64,000 bases of DNA from assembly GCA_012517355.1 (NCBI GenBank), contig JAAYVD010000005.1:1-64000 (forward strand), given 5' to 3'. This DNA is from Candidatus Rifleibacteriota bacterium (GTDB lineage Bacteria; Muiribacteriota; Ozemobacteria; Ozemobacterales; Ozemobacteraceae). A program made the position numbers and the translations under genes. A model generated the notes under the pieces. That model ran no database searches and had not been told where the DNA came from. It worked only from the letters and a program-made list of their open reading frames with translations. Shown here piece after piece: positions 58,262-64,000 of this stretch. Position 1 is the first letter of the stretch; each line of letters begins with the position of its first letter.

Positions 58262-61200
58262 TCAGTCCGGGTGGAAGGCCTGGCGCAGGCCGGCGGGAGT
58301 GACGGTGGCCCCGTGGGCGGCCCACCAGTCCCGCCAGAGGGTCTGCCAGGCAGCCAGCCGGGCCTCCTCGCCGGCGGGGTCGGGGACCGCTTCCAGCTCC
58401 AGCAACCCCGCCAGCCCGGACGGCGGATCGGCCTGGGCCAGGTTGGTCAGCCCGATCAGGAGCCGGTCGCGCACCAGGCGGTGGTCGGGCGGCCCCTTTC
58501 CGAACACGGCGGGAAGACCGGCCAGGTTCTCGATCAGCGGGGGAACCGCGGCCGGATCGCCATTCTCGGCCAGGGTCAACCAGGCCTCGATGGCCACGGG
58601 TGAGACCGGGCCGGTGGCCAGGGCCACCAACACGGAGCGGGCGGTCTGGGCGGCCTCTTCGGCCGCCAGAGGGGTGGAAGGAAGGCCGGGGGCGGGCCGA
58701 CCGCCGGTGAAGCCGGGGGGCGGTTCCAGCAACCGTCGCGCCGCGACCAGCCGGAATTCTGGGAGGCGGGCTTCCAGCATGGGCAGGACGGCGTCGGGCG
58801 GCAGGCGGCGGCAGGCCTGGCGGACGGCTTCTCGCAGGAACACCCCGCGGCGGTCGGATGGCAGCCGCTCAACGCCGGCCAACAACGACACGGCGACGGC
58901 CGGATTGGCGCGGGCGAAGGCCATCAGTCCCTCCATGGCCCCGTTGGCCACCATCTCCTCGTGACGATCGCGCCGGAATTCCGGGCCCGCGAGGACCTCG
59001 GCGAGATGCGCGGCGATGAACTCCCGGCACCGGGCGACCAGTTCCGGGTCGGGCAGCATGGCCAGATCCCCCAGGTGGATTCCCAGCGCCCACGGGGGCA
59101 GGCCGGCCGGGAAATGCCTCCGGACCGAGGCCCCCAGCCGCTCCCGCAGGTCGCGATCGAAGGCGCCGGTCATCATCAGCCCGGTGGTCCACATGGTGCC
59201 GGCCAGCTTCCGCGCCACCTCCGGGTCGATTCCGGCCTGGACGTTGCCCTCGTAGATCGTCGGATCGACGGTCGGCGAAGCCATCCGCTCCTCGAGTTCG
59301 GCCACGAACCGCTCCTGGTCGGCCCGCGGGGGGGCCCAATCCTCGGCGTCGGCGGCCGAGGCCGAGGCGGGGGCGGACGGCGGCCAGCCCGGCAGAACCA
59401 GACCGTCGGCCACTGCCCGGTCGAGGAGGGCGCGGCCGTCGGGGTGGCGCCCCGCTGGCGGCAGCAGGTATGACCAGCCCGACAACGTCAGCGAGGCCAC
59501 CCCCCGGGCCTTGGCCAGGAATACCTCGACGGCACGCCGTTGGCCGGCCTCCAGCAGGCTGCCGAGGATCTCCCGGCCATCCGGATGATCGAGAGGAAGA
59601 CGGTCGAGCACGGCCCAGACCCCCTCGGCCACTCCCCGGGCCCGGACGGGATCCGCCGCGGTCTCCGGATCGGCCAGGCCGGGAGCCAGTTCCCGCCACG
59701 GGTTGGCGGGGGCGGTCCAGCCGGGGGGGAGAGCGAGGGCTTCATCCTCCTCGGGCAGATACAGCGTTCCCAAAGAATCGAGCACCCCCTCGTCCCCCTG
59801 CCGGGCCGCCTTTTCGAACCAGGCGATCGCCTTTTCCGGGTCCACAGTGCCATATTTCGCGTTGTAGTACAAATCGCCGAGAAAGAACAAGGCGGGCCGG
59901 TCGCCGGCCTCGGCGGCCCGTTTCAGCCAGGTCTCGGCCAGCGCCCGGTCGGCGGGGAACCCCTCCCCACGCAGGTGGCGAAGGCCCAGGAGGCGCATGG
60001 CGCGGGCATCTCCCTGGTCGGCCGCGGCGGCCAGGGAGGCGGGGTCGTCCCTCCCCTTTTCCCGTTTCGGCTCCGGCGGGTCGGTCCGGCGCGACGCACC
60101 GTCGATCCGGTAGACATAGACCACGCAGGAGGCCACCTCGCCCAGGTCGACCGTCCCGTTGACCGAGACGCAGAGGTGCCGGGGCTCCTCGTCGCCCAGG
60201 ACCCGTCTCGCCTCGTCCAGCAGACGCTGCACGCCGATGCGGTTGTCGGTGCCGCGATAGATCGTCCGGCGGGTCTTCGCCGCGCCCCACGCCTCGAAAT
60301 TCCAGTAGCGGAAATCCCCCGACCGGACCTCGTAGGCGTAGACATCGTCAGGCCGGAGGCTGTCGAACGAGGTGTTGAAACTGCCGGCGAAGCCCTTCCC
60401 ATCGCAGCGAAGGAAGAGGCCACCGGCCTGCGGCACCGGCCGGCCGGTCATCAGGGTGACCTGGCACGCCACGCAGGGCGAGGGTTTCCCCGTCACCGGA
60501 TCGATCCGCGGCTCGTTCACGAAGATGGACAGCCGGGTGGCGTCGTCGCCGCCCGCCGCGCGAACCGCCTCCCGGAGGGGTTCCAGCGGGATGGACCGGG
60601 TGGAACTGCTCCAGATCTCGTGCCGCCGCCCATGGATCTCGGCCGACACGTTCAGCCACAAGAACTCCCCCGTCCCGGGAATCACGCTCAGGACCTTGGC
60701 CTTGGCCAGATCGGAGAGGGGAAGGGAAATCCCCGACCCGGTTCCGCCCGACATGGAGCCTGCAGATCCTTCAGGCCCGCAGGCGGGGCTGGGCGCGACG
60801 CCCGATGCGCCCGGGACGAGGGGGGCATTCCCCGAACGGGTCAAGGTGCCCAAAAAGGCGCCGTCGCTCTCCTCCTCGGTCGCCACGCCGGGGGGCGGGG
60901 TGTCGATCCGGGTGACCAACGGCCGGACAGGGTGTTCGGGACCGGTCGCGCGCGGCACGGCCACCGGTTGCCCCTGGGGGGCGACCGCCACCAGCGCCAG
61001 ACAGGGAGGCGCCTGGGGGTTGCGCATCCCGCCATTCACGTCGATCTGGAAACTGAGCGGCCCCGGGCCCGGCAGGTCGCGCTCGGCGGCGGCCAGCAGG
61101 TCCCGCACCGGGATGAGCGGGCCGGGACCGCGATACAGCTCGGCCCGGCGCAGGGGTTTCCCGAACCGCATCCCCTCGACGGTGCAGGCCTGGAAGGTTC

Positions 61201-61798
61201 CGGCGAGCACCTCGACCTGCAGGGCATCACCGGGTGACAGGAGCTTGGACATCATCTGGATTCCGACCGGGGGGAACGCCGGCCCGAAGTGCATCAGGTA
61301 GTGGGAGCGCCGCGGGCGGGAGACCCGGCCGCGGGCCAGCAGGATGCGCCACCGAGGACAGGAGCGGAACTTCAGCCCGAAAGCGGCCTGGGCGGGATCG
61401 CCGAGGGTGAACAGCAACGCGTCGGGGTCGCCTTTCCCCAGTTTCGCCGTCTCCTCCCGGACCCGGGCCATCGGGAAGCCTGAACCGGTGGTCTTCCAGA
61501 TGACCTCGCGCGTTTCGCCGAACCGGCCCAGGATGGTCAGCACCGGGCTATCCCCGCTGCTCATGACGGGATACAGGCCGACCCACTCGACGCCGGCGAA
61601 GGCGGCCAGCGGAACCTCGACCAGGTTGGCCCCCTCCGCATACTGTTCGAGGACCCCGTACATGCCGTCGGCCTCCGCGCCAGCGCGAGCCGGGCCGACG
61701 ATCCAGCCCAGGATCACCAGGCTGAAAACCAGGCCCACCCAAAGCCGCCGGGCCGGCCCGCCCATCACCGCACCCATCCGCCCAGACGATCGGTTCAT
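58262..61798 (-). CDS. Large exported Sel1-repeat protein
   Basis: The 1178-aa protein has a signal peptide (LWVGLVFSLVILGWIVGPAR). A long N-terminal region (residues ~40-590) has no recognised domain but contains two similar units each including a Gly/Pro-rich segment. Sel1-like repeats follow (DQGDARAMRLLGLRHLRGEG, AEAGDRPALFFLGDLYYNAK, ARQGDEGVLDSLGTLYL; residues ~605-690). A C-terminal HEAT-like helical part ends at the stop. Sel1 repeats mediate protein-protein contact. It overlaps the next upstream gene by 4 bp, forming an exported pair. Confidence 0.7.
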   Translation of the reverse strand: MNRSSGRMGAVMGGPARRLWVGLVFSLVILGWIVGPARAGAEADGMYGVLEQYAEGANLVEVPLAAFAGVEWVGLYPVMSSGDSPVLTILGRFGETREVIWKTTGSGFPMARVREETAKLGKGDPDALLFTLGDPAQAAFGLKFRSCPRWRILLARGRVSRPRRSHYLMHFGPAFPPVGIQMMSKLLSPGDALQVEVLAGTFQACTVEGMRFGKPLRRAELYRGPGPLIPVRDLLAAAERDLPGPGPLSFQIDVNGGMRNPQAPPCLALVAVAPQGQPVAVPRATGPEHPVRPLVTRIDTPPPGVATEEESDGAFLGTLTRSGNAPLVPGASGVAPSPACGPEGSAGSMSGGTGSGISLPLSDLAKAKVLSVIPGTGEFLWLNVSAEIHGRRHEIWSSSTRSIPLEPLREAVRAAGGDDATRLSIFVNEPRIDPVTGKPSPCVACQVTLMTGRPVPQAGGLFLRCDGKGFAGSFNTSFDSLRPDDVYAYEVRSGDFRYWNFEAWGAAKTRRTIYRGTDNRIGVQRLLDEARRVLGDEEPRHLCVSVNGTVDLGEVASCVVYVYRIDGASRRTDPPEPKREKGRDDPASLAAAADQGDARAMRLLGLRHLRGEGFPADRALAETWLKRAAEAGDRPALFFLGDLYYNAKYGTVDPEKAIAWFEKAARQGDEGVLDSLGTLYLPEEDEALALPPGWTAPANPWRELAPGLADPETAADPVRARGVAEGVWAVLDRLPLDHPDGREILGSLLEAGQRRAVEVFLAKARGVASLTLSGWSYLLPPAGRHPDGRALLDRAVADGLVLPGWPPSAPASASAADAEDWAPPRADQERFVAELEERMASPTVDPTIYEGNVQAGIDPEVARKLAGTMWTTGLMMTGAFDRDLRERLGASVRRHFPAGLPPWALGIHLGDLAMLPDPELVARCREFIAAHLAEVLAGPEFRRDRHEEMVANGAMEGLMAFARANPAVAVSLLAGVERLPSDRRGVFLREAVRQACRRLPPDAVLPMLEARLPEFRLVAARRLLEPPPGFTGGRPAPGLPSTPLAAEEAAQTARSVLVALATGPVSPVAIEAWLTLAENGDPAAVPPLIENLAGLPAVFGKGPPDHRLVRDRLLIGLTNLAQADPPSGLAGLLELEAVPDPAGEEARLAAWQTLWRDWWAAHGATVTPAGLRQAFHPD

Positions 61799-62889
61799 CG
61801 GTTCTTCTCCTGCCGACGCCGGCTTCCCATGAACGCCCGCAGTTCGGCCGCCCGCTCCTCGGCCTGCCTGACCCCGTCCGGGCCAAGCTCGCCGGCCAGG
61901 CGCGCCCGGCCCGCCTTCCCCGCCTCCCGGTCAGGCACGTAGCTGCCCTGGCCGGCCAGGAGATACCAGGCGTAGGCCTCACACGGCTGGCGGGCGACCT
62001 GGTCGCCCTTCTCGAAGGCGGCGGCCACGTCGACCTTGGTACTGCGGCTCAACATGTGTTCGATCCGCGGGGCGATGGCCCGCAGTTCATCGGCAGCCCA
62101 GGCCTTCGCGGCCGCCCGCTGGTCGGGACGCATCCGGCTGGCGACCTCGGCCAGCGAGGCCTCGGCCCCGGGTCGTCCGAACACCGCGGCCAGGGCGAAC
62201 CACCCGTAGGCCCTGACGATGTCCTGGTGGCCGGTCGTTCCGGCGACGGCGGCCGGGAGCGGCCCGTACCGCTGCGTCAGGGTGCGACGGGCCAGGCTCA
62301 CCACCAGCAGGTCGCCGCCCACGGCAGGATCGCCCAGGCGGCCGATCAGGGCTTCCGCTGCCGCGAAATCGGCGGGCGGGCCGCCCGCCCCCCCCCCACC
62401 CATGGCGGGGCCGACGAAGGTGAACGATCCCTTTCCGTCTTTCTTCACGGGGAACCGGCCCTGGAAGAGGGGAAGCACGTAGTCGTAGCAGGGAAAGGTC
62501 GGCGGCGGGATCGGGGAACCGCCTCCCGAGATGCTCGCCAGCCTTGACGACGGGGGATTCTCCTTCTTCCAGGCGGTCACCAGGAACATCTGCCCGGCGA
62601 ACGTGACGGGGAAGACGGGCCCGTGATGGCTGGGCGGCACGAGCAGGACGAAGGTGGCGCCCGGGCGCAGGTCGCCCTTGAAGACCTTCACCGCTCGGTA
62701 GCGGGCGGTGATGCCCCCCGACCCGACGCACTCGGCGACCGCGACGAGGTCCGCGCCCACGACGAGCTCCTCGAACGTGCGGCCGCGGATGGTGGTGCCG
62801 CGGGCGGGGGACAGGTCGCCGGCCCAGGCCAGGGCAAGGACAACCACGAAGAGATTCACGGCGAATTGGAACCTGCGCGGAATGGGCAT
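61795..62889 (-). CDS. Exported hypothetical protein with Sel1-like C-terminus
   Basis: The 364-aa protein starts at ATG 62889, five bases after GGGAGG. A signal peptide (FQFAVNLFVVVLALAWAGDL) precedes a beta-rich domain (residues ~35-150; TFEELVVGADLVAVAECVGS, VKVFKGDLRPGATFVLLVPP) similar to small secreted proteins that carry this 'transport of metal ion'-like beta fold in myxobacteria-type genomes; identity uncertain. The C-terminus has a Sel1/TPR-like pair (DVAAAFEKGDQVARQPCEAY). It is translationally coupled to the large Sel1 protein. Confidence 0.55.
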   Translation of the reverse strand: MPIPRRFQFAVNLFVVVLALAWAGDLSPARGTTIRGRTFEELVVGADLVAVAECVGSGGITARYRAVKVFKGDLRPGATFVLLVPPSHHGPVFPVTFAGQMFLVTAWKKENPPSSRLASISGGGSPIPPPTFPCYDYVLPLFQGRFPVKKDGKGSFTFVGPAMGGGGAGGPPADFAAAEALIGRLGDPAVGGDLLVVSLARRTLTQRYGPLPAAVAGTTGHQDIVRAYGWFALAAVFGRPGAEASLAEVASRMRPDQRAAAKAWAADELRAIAPRIEHMLSRSTKVDVAAAFEKGDQVARQPCEAYAWYLLAGQGSYVPDREAGKAGRARLAGELGPDGVRQAEERAAELRAFMGSRRRQEKNR

Positions 62890-63091
62890 CTGCACCTCCC
62901 ATGGCGGATCTTTCCCGGATTCATCGGGTCGTCCACCCGTCCTTGAACCGGGGGACGTGCCCTCCCCAGGATACCAGATCCCCCCGGCAACTTCAGTGGG
63001 CGGCCGGGATCAGACTCCGGATCTTTATCCCCTGGTCGGCCGGTTCCACGCGAAGCAGGAGGATGCCCCCCTCAACCTGGTTGCCCAGAAG
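62890..63091. other. Intergenic gap, no gene seen
   Basis: About 200 bp between the exported-protein gene and the NHL-repeat gene. No convincing ORF, hairpin terminator or promoter was found by eye. Confidence 0.5.
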
Positions 63092-64000
63092 TCAGAAGGA
63101 GAAGGTCGGCGAAGCCGGCGGCGGCAACGACGGCAGCGGCGGAGGGGGCGACGGAGGGGGTTCGGGTGGTGGCGGGGGCGGCGCCGGCGGCTTCGGACAG
63201 CGCTCATACTCCTTGGAATAGGGGCCGCGGAAGACCTGGATGCGGCAGTTGCGGGTGTCGAGCACGTAGAGGTCGCCGTGCGGCCCGAAATGCGCCTCCC
63301 AGGGGTTGCTGAAGCGGCCCTTCTGCGTGCCGAACCCGCCGACGATCTGCAGGATGTGGCGGTCGGGGGCCAGGATCAGCACGGTGTGATGGCCGGTGTC
63401 GGTGATGGCGAGCCGCCCGTCGAGCGAGTTGTGGATGCCGTTCGGATAGCGCAGCCGGTAGAAGGGCCACTCGGTCAGCTCCTCCTTCCACTTCAGCTCC
63501 TTGTCGAAGACCAGCACGCGGCGGTTGCCGTTGTCGGCGACGTAGATCAGGTCCTTCGTCACGCAGACCCGCGACAGGTCCTTGAACTGCCGGTAGTCGC
63601 GGCCCGACATGTGGTGCATGTGACCGAGCCTCCTGGCGAACCTCTTGTCGGGCCCGAAGACCTGCAGCCGGTTGCCCTGCACGCGCGGGCGCTGCGCGGC
63701 GTCGAGGCCGAGGCCGCGGATGAACTTCGAGCGCGGCTCGACGACGTAGATGTTCTTCTCGCAATCGACGGCCACCCCGAGGGGCTGGTGGAAGTAGCCG
63801 TCCTTCCAGCCCTCCTGGCCGAGGATGAACAGGGTCTCGCCGTCGAGCCGGACGCCCTTCAGCCGATGGTTCTCGGTGTCGGAGACGAGCAGGGTGCGGT
63901 TGTCGAGCCAGGCCACGCCCTGCGGGTAGTGGAACCGGTCGATGGGCACCCTGTCCCACGGCCGGATGCGGGCCTGGCCGCCGTGGTACGGCCGGCCCGA
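63092..64000 (-). CDS. NHL-repeat protein, partial (continues beyond the window)
   Basis: The minus frame is open to the window edge: upstream of a possible GTG at 63949 the reading continues as RPYHGGQARIRPWDR, so the start lies outside. Several NHL/beta-propeller blades are visible (YPQGVAWLDNRTLLVSDTEN, HQPLGVAVDCEKNIYVVEPR, YPNGIHNSLDGRLAITDTGH, FSNPWEAHFGPHGDLYVLDT). The C-terminus is a ~40-residue Pro/Ser tail. Such propellers bind ligands or proteins, usually outside the cytoplasm. Confidence 0.85.
   Translation of the reverse strand, partial: SGRPYHGGQARIRPWDRVPIDRFHYPQGVAWLDNRTLLVSDTENHRLKGVRLDGETLFILGQEGWKDGYFHQPLGVAVDCEKNIYVVEPRSKFIRGLGLDAAQRPRVQGNRLQVFGPDKRFARRLGHMHHMSGRDYRQFKDLSRVCVTKDLIYVADNGNRRVLVFDKELKWKEELTEWPFYRLRYPNGIHNSLDGRLAITDTGHHTVLILAPDRHILQIVGGFGTQKGRFSNPWEAHFGPHGDLYVLDTRNCRIQVFRGPYSKEYERCPKPPAPPPPPPEPPPSPPPPLPSLPPPASPTFSF

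Noticed and set aside
59540-61237. 565-codon plus-strand frame across the Sel1 protein
   Set aside because: Antisense to the Sel1 gene, low-complexity Arg/Gly/Pro composition, no ribosome site.

Overview
The window is bacterial DNA, mostly 60-68% GC. It encodes an outer-membrane-type efflux system (RND pump, adaptor, TolC-like domain), so the host is probably a didermic Gram-negative-type bacterium. Redox-active thiol proteins, arsenic genes and an FmdE-type protein suggest an anaerobic or micro-aerobic, metal-exposed lifestyle. No rRNA or other phylogenetic marker is present, so I cannot name the phylum. One tRNA gene, tRNA-Gly(CCC), is present; no rRNA or CRISPR array was seen.

Region 1 (1-8.8 kb, rightward): an arsenic/thiol island. 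It holds the end of arsenate reductase arsC, the arsenite permease acr3, a membrane-anchored thioredoxin-fold protein with a Cys/Gly tail, a deletion-scarred ABC transporter, an ArsD metallochaperone fused to an AhpD-like domain, a rhodanese-fold protein without its catalytic Cys, and a secreted S1 protease. A MarR regulator with a perfect palindromic operator, a COG0701 (ArsP-like) permease and a Cys-cluster peptide follow. A hipBA toxin-antitoxin pair with paired operators ends the block.

Region 2 (9.0-21.1 kb, leftward): a long unit led by a TetR repressor and its palindromic operator. It contains an adaptor, a 1560-aa RND pump fused in frame to a TolC-like outer-membrane factor, and a CDF exporter. 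These are followed by exported or small thiol proteins (Trx/Cys-rich, ArsF-like), FmdE, DUF5714, a lipoate-ligase-fold protein and a Trx-fold protein. Region 3 (21.3-25.5 kb, leftward) is an ArsR-controlled operon with a consensus promoter: small thioredoxin, DGC zinc protein, exported thioredoxin, 2Fe-2S protein, CcdA and a second COG0701 permease. CcdA plus exported thioredoxins imply delivery of reductant to the periplasm.

Region 4 (25,661-55,593) is a roughly 29.9-kb integrative element inserted in the 3' end of tRNA-Gly(CCC). A 26-bp core duplication (one mismatch) and an identical 21-bp arm repeat mark both ends. It carries a tyrosine integrase, a divergent Xre/Xis-type switch, ParB-like and P4-type primase-helicase genes, and a recombination module (DUF932, ERF annealase, Cas4-like nuclease). 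No capsid, terminase or relaxase is visible, so it resembles a phage satellite or integrative plasmid. Its cargo is defence-like. The core is a six-gene, nearly gap-free leftward operon (49.9-33.9 kb): a giant DUF1998 helicase with a C-terminal nuclease-like domain, an SNF2 helicase, an Eco57I-type adenine methylase, a DUF4145 protein, an HExxH metallopeptidase-like protein and a DUF262-HNH protein. It looks like a DISARM/Druantia hybrid with extra effectors and is my best candidate for an undescribed system. A separate three-gene TIGR04255 unit and an EVE-domain gene accompany it.

Region 5 (55.6-64 kb, leftward): chromosomal genes resume with tRNA-Gly, a possible broken gene, a membrane protein, a degenerate tandem repeat, a RanBP2-zinc-finger membrane protein, two exported Sel1-type proteins and a partial NHL-repeat protein.
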